Assembly (NCBI RefSeq): GCF_000471645.3
Contig: NZ_AWGA01000046.1
Coordinates: 1-39,885 of the forward strand
Length of the DNA stretch: 39,885 nucleotides
DNA from: Candidatus Schmidhempelia bombi str. Bimp
Lineage (GTDB): Bacteria > Pseudomonadota > Gammaproteobacteria > Enterobacterales > Orbaceae
Direction: 5' to 3'
Shown here: piece by piece, positions 26,317-37,028 of the stretch
How positions within the stretch are numbered: position 1 is the stretch's first letter
Layout of the letters: the number at the start of each line of letters is the position of its first letter
Position numbers and translations under genes: made by a program
Notes under the pieces: model-generated
The model's input: the letters and a program-made list of their open reading frames with translations, nothing else
Told to the model about the DNA's origin: nothing
Database searches by the model: none

Positions 26317-26692
26317 CAAATTAACCAGACAATCGCTGCTTTGTGGTAAAACACAGGGGGGAGGAAAGTCCGGGCTCCATGGGGCAGAGTGCCAGGTAAC
26401 GCCTGGGGGATTTAAGCGAGAGCGAAAATTCACGACTAGTGCAACAGAAAGTAAACCGCCGATGGCGAATATAACCTTCGCACAGGTAAGGGTGAAAGGG
26501 TGTGGTAAGAGCACACCGCGCAACTGGTAACAGTTTGTGGCACGGTAAACTCCACTCGGAGCAAGGTCAAATAGGGATCTATTGGCGTGGCCCGCGCTGG
26601 ATCCGGGTAGACTGCTTGAGCTAATGTGCGAATATTAGCCTAGATGAATGATTGTCCACGACAGAACCCGGCTTATCGGTTAATTTTATTAT
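26317..26692 (+). ncRNA. rnpB: RNase P RNA (bacterial type A)
   Basis: Catalytic RNA of ribonuclease P, which cuts the 5' leader from pre-tRNAs together with RnpA. The core is nearly identical to E. coli M1 RNA: GAGGAAAGTCCGGGCTCC (P4 5' strand), GCCAGGTAACGCC, CAACAGAAAGTAAACCGCCG, GGTAAGGGTGAAAGGGTG, CACGGTAAACTCCA, and TAGATGAATGATTGTCCACG, then ACAGAACCCGGCTTATCGG at the 3' end. The ends were set by alignment to E. coli and may be off by a few bases. The L15 motif that pairs with the tRNA CCA end reads GGC here (26584-26586) instead of GGU. A terminator begins right at the 3' end. Confidence 0.96.
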
Positions 26693-26717
26693 TAAGGCTA
26701 ATTCATTTAGCCTTAAT
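26691..26717 (+). terminator. terminator of rnpB
   Basis: ATTAAGGCTAA-TTCAT-TTAGCCTTAAT, a perfect 11-bp stem, followed by GATTCTTTTCTAT. It directly follows the RNase P RNA. Confidence 0.8.
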
Positions 26718-26766
26718 GATTCTTTTCTATACTATTGTAATATTAGGGTAGCTTTCATAAATTATA

Positions 26767-26997
26767 TCAATCATGCCTAGCGGAATGACATAACGTTAAA
26801 CTGCTTTTTAAAGTTAAGCCATCAATAATTTGACCAATAGGATAAGCTAAAGCCATCACTTTGCGTACATCATTTGTAATAGATGATATTCCTTCAACCA
26901 GTAATGACAAACGATCAAGTCTCGCTCCGCTCACGCCTTGCTTTTTTATTGTACCTATCCTTTTTATTAGGCATAAGAAAGGGTTGCATGTGTTGTT
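26767..26997 (-). pseudogene. possible gene relic (open frame without start)
   Basis: A 76-residue frame is open between stops on the minus strand. It has no ATG near its upstream end, only an internal GTG. The middle part reads as ordinary protein (GVSGARLDRLSLLVEG, then DVRKVMALAYPIGQIIDG), with Leu/Val/Gly-rich heptad-like spacing, and its local GC is higher than the surrounding DNA. I do not recognise the family. Upstream on the same strand are other short protein-like frames interrupted by stops. A decayed gene is a reasonable reading, but a chance frame in AT-rich DNA is not excluded. Confidence 0.3.
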
Positions 26998-27175
26998 CTA
27001 ATAAACCAAGCCATATTCATTAAAGCCTGATTCTTTATTTTGATAGGGGATTGTGTCAATTGCTATGAGCTGAGTCTTAGCGCTTTACCCATTTGTTGTA
27101 ACATTTTGTCATCACTAATTAGTTTATGAATATTTTTTATATCGTTTGCATTGTTTTATTATATTGGTATAAATA

Positions 27176-27219
27176 AAAAAATCTGTCTATGTTTAGAACA
27201 TAATATAGACAGATTTTTT
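27176..27219 (-). terminator. large bidirectional terminator-type hairpin
   Basis: AAAAAATCTGTCTAT and ATAGACAGATTTTTT form a perfect 15-bp stem; the 14-base loop can partly fold again (TATGTT ... AACATA). Both strands end in U-runs. It lies about 170 bases beyond the yqjA stop and is the most likely end of the mre-rng-tldD-yqjA gene run. Confidence 0.8.
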
Positions 27220-27236
27220 ATTTTATCTAGATTAAT

Positions 27237-27261
27237 AACTAGTTGATTTTTTTAACTAGTT
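27237..27261. repeat. AACTAGTT repeated pair / hairpin
   Basis: The self-complementary 8-mer AACTAGTT occurs twice, 9 bases apart (27237-27244 and 27254-27261), with a T-run between and after. As RNA it can form one hairpin with a T-rich tail on the plus strand, a second terminator-like element stacked beside the hairpin at 27176-27219. Confidence 0.5.
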
Positions 27262-27387
27262 TTTATCTTTTAAACGCGTATGTAATGTATCTAAAAATTC
27301 CTTTCTTGCATTATTTTCTAAAGGATATATAGATATTTTTAGAATTATATTATGACCATAATCTATAATAATATTTCTTAGTTGAGA

Positions 27388-28068
27388 TTAGGAATGATTA
27401 TTCTTCTGTTTGTTTTTTATCTGCCATCGTTTAAACATTAGCCAAAGTGAAGCTATTAAACCTAGGCATAATAAGACAATAGGAATGAGCATAAATATTG
27501 TCATAAATTGTTTTTCATACGTTTTAAAAATCGGAGATAAGCCAAATAGATAACCCGCTGTAGTGATTAAACATATCCACAACGTAGCGCTCAGCCAATT
27601 ATATAGGTGAAAACGGGCACTTTTTAAACCAGATAAACCAGCTAATAAAGGTAATAAAGTCCGCACAAATGGAATAAAACGACCAAAGAATAGCGCAGCT
27701 AAACCATATTTATGGAATAATAATTCAGCTTGCCAATGATATTTTTTAGGCAAATGGGCCATCCAACTTTTGACTATTGCCGTTTTCCCTAACCAACGTC
27801 CTTGAGCATAACCTATCCACGTTCCCAACGCTGCGCCAGCAATCAATATTAAATTGATTAAACCGAAATGAAAAACATCAAGACTAATTAGAATACCCGT
27901 AATAAAAATTAAACTGTCTCCAGGTAAAAAGGCCGCGGGTAGAATACCATTTTCTAAAAAAAGAATGCTAAACAGCATGGCATACAGAATCCAAAGTACT
28001 GATGGATTTGATAATGTTGAATAGTCTAGTGTTTTAAACGCTTCGTATAACGATAAGATTGTATCCAT
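27388..28068 (-). CDS. yqjA: DedA-family inner-membrane protein, YqjA type
   Basis: Polytopic membrane protein of the DedA family, linked to proton-motive-force homeostasis and recently to lipid-carrier recycling. 226 residues; the sequence follows E. coli YqjA (220) closely: LENGILPAAFLPGDSLIF (about 39-56), QGRWLGKT (about 89-96), LFHKYGLAALFFGRFIPFVRTLLPLLAG (about 117-144, containing the essential Arg pair of DedA proteins) and GLSGLKSARFHLYNW. The start ATG has AGGA about 10 nt upstream. It lies 36 bases after tldD on the same strand and is probably co-transcribed with it. E. coli mzrA, next to yqjA there, is absent. Confidence 0.9.
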   Translation of the reverse strand: MDTILSLYEAFKTLDYSTLSNPSVLWILYAMLFSILFLENGILPAAFLPGDSLIFITGILISLDVFHFGLINLILIAGAALGTWIGYAQGRWLGKTAIVKSWMAHLPKKYHWQAELLFHKYGLAALFFGRFIPFVRTLLPLLAGLSGLKSARFHLYNWLSATLWICLITTAGYLFGLSPIFKTYEKQFMTIFMLIPIVLLCLGLIASLWLMFKRWQIKNKQKNNHS

Positions 28069-28104
28069 TAAAGTTTATTCCTACTTAATCCATAACCTAA
28101 AAAA

Positions 28105-29565
28105 TTATTTATGACTGATCGTTCCACCTACAGTCAAATTATCGACTTTAACTGTTGGCTGTCCAACGCCAACAGGTACACTTTGCCCTTCTTTACCACA
28201 GACGCCAACGCCTTTATCTAATGCCAAATCGGAACCAACCATGGAAATACTACACATCGTATCAACACCTGAACCAATTAAGGTTGCTCCTTTAACCGGT
28301 GTAGTTATTTTCCCTTTCTCAATTAAATAGGCTTCTGACGTAGAGAAAACAAATTTACCTGAGGTAATATCGACCTGCCCGCCTGAAAAATTAGGCGCAT
28401 ACAGCCCATAATCGACACTAGTAATAATATCATCAAATGAGGATGAACCTGATAACATATAAGTATTGGTCATGCGCGGAATAGGTAAAGCGGCGTAACT
28501 TTCTCGACGTCCATTACCCGTTGATTGCTTACCAAGTAAACGCGCGTTGAGTTTATCAAGTAAATAATTTTTTAGTATCCCATTTTCAATAAGCACGGTA
28601 GATTGCGTTGCGACACCTTCATCATCAATTAAAAGCGAGCCTCGGCGACCAGGTAAGGTTCCATTATCAATAATGGTACATAGTTCAGAGGTGACTTGTT
28701 GACCAATTTTTCCCGCAAAGACAGATGAACCTTTCCGATTAAAATCGCCTTCTAAACCATGCCCAACAGCTTCATGAAGTAATACGCCAGGCCAGCCAGC
28801 GCCAAGAACAACGGGCATCGTCCCTGCTGGAGCCGCTATGGCCGATAGATTAATCAGCGCCAAACGTACCGCATTATTCACATAACTGACTAAGCGTGTT
28901 TCGTTAGCATTTACTTCTTTTTCCATAAAAGCGCTATATTCAAAGCGACCACCGCCACCACAGCTACCGCTTTCACGCCGTCCATCTTGCTCAACGATGA
29001 CATTAACGGATAATCTTACTAAAGGACGAATATCCACAGCAAAAGTACCATCTGTTGCTGCCACTAAGACTTCTTCATAACTACCCATTAAACTTGCTCG
29101 TACTTCTTTTACTCGTTTATCTAATGAGCGCGCAAGTTTATCAACTTGATGTAGCAGATCAATTTTAGCTTGTTGCGGATAAGTTAATAATGGATTTATT
29201 GCTGGATAAATAGCAGGCTGGGTGGTGCTATTCAAAGGCTGAATTAGCGTTTTACCGGCATATTCAGAGATACTGCGGGCGGCTATAGCACACTTTGCAA
29301 GTTGATCTATATCAATCTGACTGGTGTAGGCAAAACCACTTTTTTCATCGATAACCGCTCTAACGCCGACACCTTGATCATGGTGGTAAGATGCATTTTT
29401 AATGATGCCATCTTCCAATGACCAAACTTCATTGTAAGCAGACTGAAAGTAGAGGTCGCCGTAATCAATTTTACGTTGACTCAATGTGTCTAGCAAATTA
29501 GCTAAATCCTGTGTACTTAAATTATTAGCTGTTAATAAGTGATCACTAACTTTATCTAGAATCAT
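28105..29565 (-). CDS. tldD: metalloprotease TldD
   Basis: Subunit of the TldD/TldE (PmbA) zinc protease that degrades unfolded peptides, processes microcin B17 and affects CcdA turnover. 486 residues versus 481. The metal site HEXXXH is [12 protein letters not shown] with His264, Glu265 and His269. [38 protein letters not shown], the Cys of TMCSIS and the C-terminal [20 protein letters not shown] with VDNLTVGG are conserved. The partner tldE is not in the window. It lies 62 bases downstream of rng; E. coli has the large yhdP between rng and tldD, which is missing here. Confidence 0.95.
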   Translation of the reverse strand: MILDKVSDHLLTANNLSTQDLANLLDTLSQRKIDYGDLYFQSAYNEVWSLEDGIIKNASYHHDQGVGVRAVIDEKSGFAYTSQIDIDQLAKCAIAARSISEYAGKTLIQPLNSTTQPAIYPAINPLLTYPQQAKIDLLHQVDKLARSLDKRVKEVRASLMGSYEEVLVAATDGTFAVDIRPLVRLSVNVIVEQDGRRESGSCGGGGRFEYSAFMEKEVNANETRLVSYVNNAVRLALINLSAIAAPAGTMPVVLGAGWPGVLLHEAVGHGLEGDFNRKGSSVFAGKIGQQVTSELCTIIDNGTLPGRRGSLLIDDEGVATQSTVLIENGILKNYLLDKLNARLLGKQSTGNGRRESYAALPIPRMTNTYMLSGSSSFDDIITSVDYGLYAPNFSGGQVDITSGKFVFSTSEAYLIEKGKITTPVKGATLIGSGVDTMCSISMVGSDLALDKGVGVCGKEGQSVPVGVGQPTVKVDNLTVGGTISHK

Positions 29566-29627
29566 ACTATCTCATTGTTTATTTTGATTAATTATTTAAA
29601 TTATGGCACATGATGATTTAAACTAAT

Positions 29628-31097
29628 TTACATTAATACCACATCAAATTGTTCCTGAGTATAAACCGGCTCAATTTTCACTTCGACACGCTTGCCAACA
29701 AACACTTCTAATTCAGCTAATGAGTGCGATTCATCTGTCTTTAACGCATTAGCGACCATGGCCGATGCATAAACTAAGAAATACTCCGAATGATGAGCTT
29801 TATGCACACGAACGATTTCTCGCAGAATTTCGAAACAGACTGTTTCGACTGATTTTACCATACCTCGCCCATGACAACTTGGACATTCACTACATAAAAT
29901 ATGTTCAAGACTTTCTCGAGTACGCTTACGGGTCATTTCGACTAAGCCTAAGTTTGAAAACCCATTTACTGATGTTTTTGCTCTATCCCGTTGGAGATGA
30001 TCATTTAATGATTGCAAAACACGCTGCTGATGCTCCTCATTTTGCATATCGATAAAATCAATAATAATAATACCGCCTAAATTGCGTAATCTTAATTGTC
30101 TTGCAATTGCCAGCGTCGCTTCAATATTGGTATTAAAAATGGTTTCTTCCAAATTACGATGCCCAACAAAAGCCCCAGTATTAATATCAATCGTCGTCAT
30201 TGCTTCGGTTTGATCGATAATCAGATAACCACCCGATTTCAACTTGACTCTTCTTTCAAGCGCGCGCTGAATTTCATTCTCAGTATCATAAAGATCAAAA
30301 ATAGGTAAATTACCTCGATAAAGTTCTAACTTATCAACAACTTCAGGCATAAATTCAGTGGTAAAATCTTGTAGCAACTCATAAGTTAAACGTGAATCAA
30401 CTAAAATTCTATCAATGGGATCCCCAACAAAATCACGTAATACTCGCTGTGCCAGTGAGATTTCACCGTAAATTAAATTTTTACTTGCAATTTTAGAGGC
30501 ATATTCTTGTACTTTACCCCATAAACGTTTTAAAAACCGCGCATCTTGCTCTAATTCTTCAGCTTTGGCACGTTCAGCGGCGGTGCGAACAATAAAGCTC
30601 CCACTTTCATCACAATAATTTTCAACAATTGTTTTTAAACGATGACGCTCTTCTTCACTATCAATACGTTGTGACGTTCCTACATGGGATGATCCTGGCA
30701 TAAATACTAAATAACGTGACGGTAACGTAATATCCGTTGTTAATCGTGCACCTTTAGTGCCTAATGGATCTTTCACTACTTGCACAATAATATCTTGCCC
30801 TTGACGGACTAGCTCTGAAATATCTTTAACTTGAAATTGCTTCTGTTCTGAATCAGCCACGCATTCGGTATGCGGCATAATATCTGAAGCATGCAAAAAA
30901 GCTGCTTTTTCTAGACCAATATCAACAAAGGCAGCCTGCATGCCAGGTAAAATACGAATTATTTTACCTTTATAAATATTACCGACAATTCCCCGCTTTG
31001 ACTCTCGGTCGACATGAATTTCTTGCAATATACCATCTTCAATGTAAGCAACGCGTGTTTCTGACGGTGTCACATTCATTAACAACTCTATAGACAT
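29628..31097 (-). CDS. rng: ribonuclease G
   Basis: Endoribonuclease of the RNase E/G family that matures the 5' end of 16S rRNA and degrades some mRNAs. 489 residues, the E. coli length. The S1 domain is at the N-terminus (RGIVGNIYKGKIIRILPGMQAAFVDIG, about 35-61, then DPLGTKGARLTTDITLPSRYL). The DNase I-like catalytic part has DQTEAMTTIDINTGAFVGHRN and IIIIDFIDM, whose Asp residues bind magnesium. The zinc-link CPSCHGRGMVKSVE follows near 405-420. The start is 9 bases after mreD, so it belongs to the mre operon, as in E. coli, though maf (yhdE) between mreD and rng is absent. Confidence 0.97.
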   Translation of the reverse strand: MSIELLMNVTPSETRVAYIEDGILQEIHVDRESKRGIVGNIYKGKIIRILPGMQAAFVDIGLEKAAFLHASDIMPHTECVADSEQKQFQVKDISELVRQGQDIIVQVVKDPLGTKGARLTTDITLPSRYLVFMPGSSHVGTSQRIDSEEERHRLKTIVENYCDESGSFIVRTAAERAKAEELEQDARFLKRLWGKVQEYASKIASKNLIYGEISLAQRVLRDFVGDPIDRILVDSRLTYELLQDFTTEFMPEVVDKLELYRGNLPIFDLYDTENEIQRALERRVKLKSGGYLIIDQTEAMTTIDINTGAFVGHRNLEETIFNTNIEATLAIARQLRLRNLGGIIIIDFIDMQNEEHQQRVLQSLNDHLQRDRAKTSVNGFSNLGLVEMTRKRTRESLEHILCSECPSCHGRGMVKSVETVCFEILREIVRVHKAHHSEYFLVYASAMVANALKTDESHSLAELEVFVGKRVEVKIEPVYTQEQFDVVLM

Positions 31098-31106
31098 AAC
31101 AAACTC

Positions 31107-31598
31107 TTAATAAATCCAAAAATGCCGTCTAATCTGTCTCATCAATAAAAATACCCATGGCCACAGTATTCCATTCACAATGCTGGAGAGGAATAACATT
31201 GGTATCATCGTTATTGAATGATTAATCAGAATTTCAATAAAAAACAACAATAGGTCATAACATATTGAAAGTAATATAATAATAAGTAATTGTTGCCAAA
31301 TAGCCAAATTTCTAATTAATTGAAATTTGAATAAAGACAGATAAGCAATAATAGATAATGCAAATGCATGCCCGCCAAGTACGGTTCCAGAAAAGAGATC
31401 CAAAACGATACCAATAAAAAAAGCCATGGCAATGCCTATACAATTTGGTAAAGCTAATGTCCAATAAACTAAAATTAATAATAACCAATTTGGCTTTATC
31501 ATATAAATGGTTGAAGACCAAGGCATGATCTGTAACAAAATGCCCACAAGCAATAATAACCAAATAATCCAGCGATTATGAGCTGCGCGATTATTCAT
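31107..31598 (-). CDS. mreD: rod shape-determining protein MreD
   Basis: Inner-membrane component of the elongasome. 163 residues versus 162, with five or six hydrophobic segments, and the typical KPNWLLLILVYWTLALPNCIG (about 35-55) and FFIGIVLDLFSGTVLGGHAFAL (about 60-81) motifs. Its ATG overlaps the end of mreC by 8 bases, so the two are translationally coupled. It sits between mreC and rng in the canonical order. Confidence 0.92.
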   Translation of the reverse strand: MNNRAAHNRWIIWLLLLVGILLQIMPWSSTIYMIKPNWLLLILVYWTLALPNCIGIAMAFFIGIVLDLFSGTVLGGHAFALSIIAYLSLFKFQLIRNLAIWQQLLIIILLSICYDLLLFFIEILINHSITMIPMLFLSSIVNGILWPWVFLLMRQIRRHFWIY

Positions 31599-32490
31599 AT
31601 TGTTTCTCCTCCAATTTTACCGGTGGAGTTCTCTCTGTTTCATCTTTCTGGTTTGTTGAGGATGGAAAGCGATCCTCTCCCCATAAGAGTAATAAATAAC
31701 GCAAACGTTTTAAATCAGCGGTGGGTGAAGCCTGTACGATTAAATTAGCACTATGGGGATCAATATCCACAGAGACTACGGTTGCCACAGGATATCCTTC
31801 AGGAAAACGTCCATCTAATCCAGAAGTCACGAGTTCATCCCCAACTTTTACATCGACGTTGTTAGGTAAAAAATCAAGTATTAAATTATTGCTACAACCA
31901 TTACCCACTGCCACCATTGACATATCGTTACGTAACACTTTAACAGGAATAGCATGTTGGGTATCACACACTAAAATAGCGCGGCTAGTCGTTTCTGCTG
32001 TAGCAAAAATTTGTCCAATAATACCTTTTTCATCGATGACAGGTTGACCAACATACACGCCATCTTTAGCACCTTTATTAATCACTAATTGATAGGAATA
32101 AGGATTACTATTGGTTAGTAATACCTGTGCTGCCATTTTATATTCATCTCGGCGTAATGGCGAACCTAATAACTCACGCAAGCGCTGATTTTCATGTTTT
32201 AAATGTTCTAATAGTAATAAATCATTATGTTTAATTAATAATTCATTACGTAAAGCAGTATTATCTTCCATTAACTGTTCACGAGTTTTTGACATTTCCA
32301 TTAAATTATCAAAAGCAACATGAGGCGTATTTGAAATAAAGTGAAGAGGACTAATAGCCGTATCAAGATAAAAACGAATTTTTCGGAAAGTCTGATAATG
32401 AGAGTCACAAATCATTAAAACCGTTGAAAGAATCAAGGCAATAACTAAACGTAACCCAAGAGGAGTACCTCTAGAAAATAATAACTTCAT
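31591..32490 (-). CDS. mreC: rod shape-determining protein MreC
   Basis: Bitopic membrane protein linking MreB to periplasmic PBP2/RodA. 299 residues versus 367 in E. coli. A membrane segment lies at about 13-28, a coiled coil at about 65-110 (EQLMEDNTALRNELL, ENQRLRELLGSPLRR), then the two beta-barrel modules with GVYVGQPVIDEKGIIGQI, CDTQHAIPVKVLRND and VTSGLDGRFPEGYPVA, ending LKRLRYLLLLWGEDR. The long Pro/Gln-rich disordered C-tail of E. coli MreC is almost absent. The folded parts are complete, so it should be functional. It lies 64 bases downstream of mreB. Confidence 0.95.
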   Translation of the reverse strand: MKLLFSRGTPLGLRLVIALILSTVLMICDSHYQTFRKIRFYLDTAISPLHFISNTPHVAFDNLMEMSKTREQLMEDNTALRNELLIKHNDLLLLEHLKHENQRLRELLGSPLRRDEYKMAAQVLLTNSNPYSYQLVINKGAKDGVYVGQPVIDEKGIIGQIFATAETTSRAILVCDTQHAIPVKVLRNDMSMVAVGNGCSNNLILDFLPNNVDVKVGDELVTSGLDGRFPEGYPVATVVSVDIDPHSANLIVQASPTADLKRLRYLLLLWGEDRFPSSTNQKDETERTPPVKLEEKQYE

Positions 32491-32554
32491 GACTTAAGCC
32501 ACCTTCTATAAAAAATAAAAAGTGGCAAAATTAATAATGACATTATTCGTGGAT

Positions 32555-34059
<1,505 letters not shown>

Positions 34060-34515
34060 ATGGATATTCGTAAAATCAAAAAATTAATCGAGTTAGTTGA
34101 AGAATCAGGTATTTCTGAACTAGAAATTTCCGAAGGTGAGGAGTCTGTGCGCATTAGTCGCAATTTAGTATCTGCTCAGACTCAACCATTCCCAGTACAA
34201 ACCATTAATGTAGCACAACCAGCACCTGCTGCGGCAAATGTTATGCCTGAAGTAGAGGTAGCTGAAAACTGTGCAATGACAGGTCATGCGGTCAAATCAC
34301 CAATGATAGGTACATTTTATCGTACCCCAAGCCCTGATGCTAAACCGTTTGTTGAAGTAGGACAAACCGTTGCAGAAGGTGATGTGCTTTGTATTGTTGA
34401 AGCGATGAAGATGATGAATCAAATTGAATCCGATAAAGCTGGAATAGTAAAAGCTATTTTAGTTGAAAGTGGTCAACCCGTTGAATTTGATCAAACACTA
34501 TTCATCATCGAATAA
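34060..34515 (+). CDS. accB: biotin carboxyl carrier protein of acetyl-CoA carboxylase
   Basis: Carries biotin between the AccC carboxylase and the AccAD transferase in the first step of fatty-acid synthesis. 151 residues from the ATG at 34060 (E. coli 156), starting [12 protein letters not shown] like E. coli; a GTG three codons earlier is less likely. The N-terminal dimer/assembly helix (about 1-35) is followed by a short Ala/Pro linker (about 45-65), then the biotinyl domain with the protruding thumb [10 protein letters not shown] and biotinylated Lys117 in EAMKMMNQ. No strong Shine-Dalgarno is present. It lies 23 bases before accC in the standard accBC operon. Confidence 0.96.
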   Translation: MDIRKIKKLIELVEESGISELEISEGEESVRISRNLVSAQTQPFPVQTINVAQPAPAAANVMPEVEVAENCAMTGHAVKSPMIGTFYRTPSPDAKPFVEVGQTVAEGDVLCIVEAMKMMNQIESDKAGIVKAILVESGQPVEFDQTLFIIE

Positions 34516-34538
34516 ATAAACCAGTGAGGTTTACTAAC

Positions 34539-35885
34539 ATGCTTGATAAAATTGTTATCGCCAATCGCGGTGAGATTGCGCTACGTATCCTTCGTGCAAG
34601 TAAAGAACTTGGCATTAAAACAGTAGCAGTACATTCTGTAGCAGATAAAGATCTAAAACACGTATTGCTAGCTGATGAAACCGTTTGTATCGGTCCCGCC
34701 TCATCAGCCCAAAGTTATTTAAATATTCCAGCTTTAATTTCCGCGGCAGAAGTGACAGGCGCCTCGGCGATCCACCCTGGCTATGGTTTTTTATCTGAAA
34801 ATGCAGACTTTGCTGAACAAGTTGAACGTTCAGGATTTATTTTTATTGGACCGAAACCAGATACGATTCGTTTAATGGGAGACAAAGTCTCAGCCATTGA
34901 GGCGATGAAAAAAGCGGGTGTTCCATGCGTACCGGGATCTGATGGTCCTCTTGGTGATGATATCAACACCAATAAAGAGATCGCAAAAAAAATTGGCTAT
35001 CCAGTGATTATTAAAGCCTCTGGCGGCGGTGGCGGTCGTGGCATGCGCATTGTACGGCAAGAAAAAGATCTTGAACAAGCGATTAATATGACAAAATTAG
35101 AAGCGAAAACCGCTTTTAATAATGATATGGTTTATATGGAAAAGTTTCTTGAAAATCCACGCCATATCGAAATTCAAGTTTTAGCTGATGGACAAGGTAA
35201 TGCGATTTATTTAGGTGAACGAGATTGTTCAATGCAACGACGCCATCAAAAAGTAGTTGAAGAAGCTCCAGCAGTAGGTATTACACCAAAAATGCGTAAA
35301 TTTATTGGTGAGCGATGTGCCAAAGCTTGTGTAGAAATTGGTTATCGTGGTGCAGGTACCTTTGAATTCCTATTTGAAAACGATGAATTCTATTTTATTG
35401 AAATGAATACGCGTATTCAGGTTGAGCACCCTGTTACAGAAATGATTACAGGTGTTGATTTAATCAAAGAACAAATCCGTATTGCTGCTGGTGAACCATT
35501 ATCGATTAAACAAAGTGATATTCAAATCAAAGGACATGCGATTGAATGTCGTATCAATGCGGAAGATCCGAAGACATTTATGCCTTCTCCTGGTAAAATT
35601 ACGCGTTTCCATGCACCAGGTGGTTTAGGCATTCGTTGGGAATCACATATTTATGCGGGTTATACCGTACCAACTTATTATGACTCCATGATAGGGAAAC
35701 TAATTGCTTACGGTGAAAGTCGCGATATTGCCATTGCTCGAATGAAAAATGCACTATCTGAACTGGTCATTGAAGGCATTAAAACTAATATTGAATTGCA
35801 TATGGAAATTATGGACGATGAAAATTTCCGTCAGGGTGGAACAAATATTCATTATTTAGAAAAAAAATTGGGTATCTATGAATAA
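34539..35885 (+). CDS. accC: biotin carboxylase subunit of acetyl-CoA carboxylase
   Basis: ATP- and bicarbonate-dependent carboxylation of biotin on AccB. 448 residues versus 449, from the ATG at 34539, which has TGAGG 9 nt upstream and gives [14 protein letters not shown]; a GTG five codons earlier is not family-like. The order is the biotin-carboxylase N-domain, the ATP-grasp glycine-rich loop [12 protein letters not shown] (about 159-170), the metal-binding [16 protein letters not shown] (about 285-300), with catalytic Glu and Arg, and the C-domain [16 protein letters not shown]. It is co-transcribed with accB and ends at a hairpin 40 bases beyond its stop. Confidence 0.97.
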   Translation: MLDKIVIANRGEIALRILRASKELGIKTVAVHSVADKDLKHVLLADETVCIGPASSAQSYLNIPALISAAEVTGASAIHPGYGFLSENADFAEQVERSGFIFIGPKPDTIRLMGDKVSAIEAMKKAGVPCVPGSDGPLGDDINTNKEIAKKIGYPVIIKASGGGGGRGMRIVRQEKDLEQAINMTKLEAKTAFNNDMVYMEKFLENPRHIEIQVLADGQGNAIYLGERDCSMQRRHQKVVEEAPAVGITPKMRKFIGERCAKACVEIGYRGAGTFEFLFENDEFYFIEMNTRIQVEHPVTEMITGVDLIKEQIRIAAGEPLSIKQSDIQIKGHAIECRINAEDPKTFMPSPGKITRFHAPGGLGIRWESHIYAGYTVPTYYDSMIGKLIAYGESRDIAIARMKNALSELVIEGIKTNIELHMEIMDDENFRQGGTNIHYLEKKLGIYE

Positions 35886-35924
35886 TCAACCCATCGTTTA
35901 ACCATCACGAATAAAGCGATGATT

Positions 35925-35958
35925 AAAAATGCCATTCATATTGATGATTGGCATTTTT
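35925..35958 (+). terminator. terminator of accBC
   Basis: AAAAATGCCA and TGGCATTTTT pair across a 14-base loop that itself contains a short TCAT/ATGA pairing; the T-run leads into ATTTCG. It lies 40 bases after the accC stop. Confidence 0.75.
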
Positions 35959-36297
35959 ATTTCGTCATTTATTGCTGTTAACATAATCTAATCAACTCAT
36001 TAAGTCATAATAAATATCAGCCAATTAAGCTAAATATGACCATCAAAACCAAAATCTTTTGCATCTAATTTACGGCCAACTATTGATCAAATTAAATCGC
36101 TTGTAAATATCATACTTTATACGTTATTACTTATTACATTTTTTATATTCATCCTATTGCTTAAACAACTAATACGATAAATTATTTAAATTATGAACAA
36201 AAAATGCATTGATTTCAAACACAAAACTATTTAGCATAGTTTCCATATTTAATGCTTAAATTTTAAATAAAAATATCTTTCGCTAAAGGTCATGATT
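35959..36297. other. gene-free AT-rich upstream region of the shikimate kinase
   Basis: 339 bases without a convincing gene. It should hold the promoter of the kinase; no clear TyrR or TrpR box was recognised, although E. coli aroL is controlled by those regulators. Confidence 0.4.
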
Positions 36298-36813
36298 ATG
36301 AGTAACACGCTATTTTTAGTTGGCGCGCGGGCAGCAGGGAAAACCACTTTAGGGAGATTGTTAGCTCAACAGTTAGGTTACTCATTTATTGATACTGATG
36401 CTTATTTACAACAAATTGCCCATGCCAGCATAGCACAACTAGTAGAAACAGAAGGCTGGGATAACTTTAGAATACGTGAAAGTAAAGTACTACAAGAGAT
36501 AACCAAACCTAAACGAGTTATCGCAACTGGTGGTGGTATAGTATTGGCACAACAAAACCGAATATGGATGCAACAACATGGTACTGTCTTTTTCCTTTCC
36601 GTGCCATTATCACAGTTAGCCGCACGTTTAATGCGCGATCCTAATCTGGATCAACGTCCATCACTAACAGGTCAATCTATTATTGAAGAATTAGAAAAAA
36701 TCCATGAGGAGCGACAACCACTTTATCACCAAGTGGCCCACCATGTGATTGATGGCTCATTAGCGCCCAATCAAATTGTCACTGAAATAATCCATCGTTT
36801 TACTCATGACTGA
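36298..36813 (+). CDS. aroL: shikimate kinase, AroL type
   Basis: Phosphorylates shikimate at the 3-hydroxyl, the fifth step of the aromatic amino-acid pathway. The ATG at 36298 gives 171 residues (E. coli AroL 174) and has AAAGG 8 nt upstream; an ATG two codons earlier is only 2 nt from it. Walker A is GARAAGKTT (9-17), the shikimate-binding DTD sits in FIDTDAYL, the Arg in FRIRESKVL, ATGGGIVL is the substrate glycine loop and LDQRPSLTG is the lid. The C-terminal EERQPLYHQVAHHVID resembles AroL more than AroK, so the aroL name is a judgement from sequence; an AroK function is equally possible if it is the only copy. It is a single gene after accBC. Confidence 0.85.
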   Translation: MSNTLFLVGARAAGKTTLGRLLAQQLGYSFIDTDAYLQQIAHASIAQLVETEGWDNFRIRESKVLQEITKPKRVIATGGGIVLAQQNRIWMQQHGTVFFLSVPLSQLAARLMRDPNLDQRPSLTGQSIIEELEKIHEERQPLYHQVAHHVIDGSLAPNQIVTEIIHRFTHD

Positions 36814-36969
36814 TAGATATCAAACATTACTTAATAAAAGCATTCAGTTGAAGTGTAATGATAATAGTTCCCTAATTGCTAATAAGATTTGTTTTACCTA
36901 TCTTATATTTTTCTTACAGTAGAATAGGCTCTGGACATATTCAAATAACAGCGCTCACAGAATAAATAA

Positions 36970-37000
36970 TAAAAAAGCCGATTACATAAATAATCGGCTT
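36970..37000 (-). terminator. Rho-independent terminator of efp
   Basis: On the minus strand AAGCCGATTA-TTTATG-TAATCGGCTT forms a perfect 10-bp stem followed by T6, 28 bases beyond the efp stop. Confidence 0.88.
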
Positions 37001-37028
37001 ACTAATACTTATTCACTAAAATGAGCTA

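Noticed and set aside
26299-26523. 74-codon minus-strand frame.
   Set aside because: It lies antisense inside the RNase P RNA gene, whose conservation fully explains the sequence.
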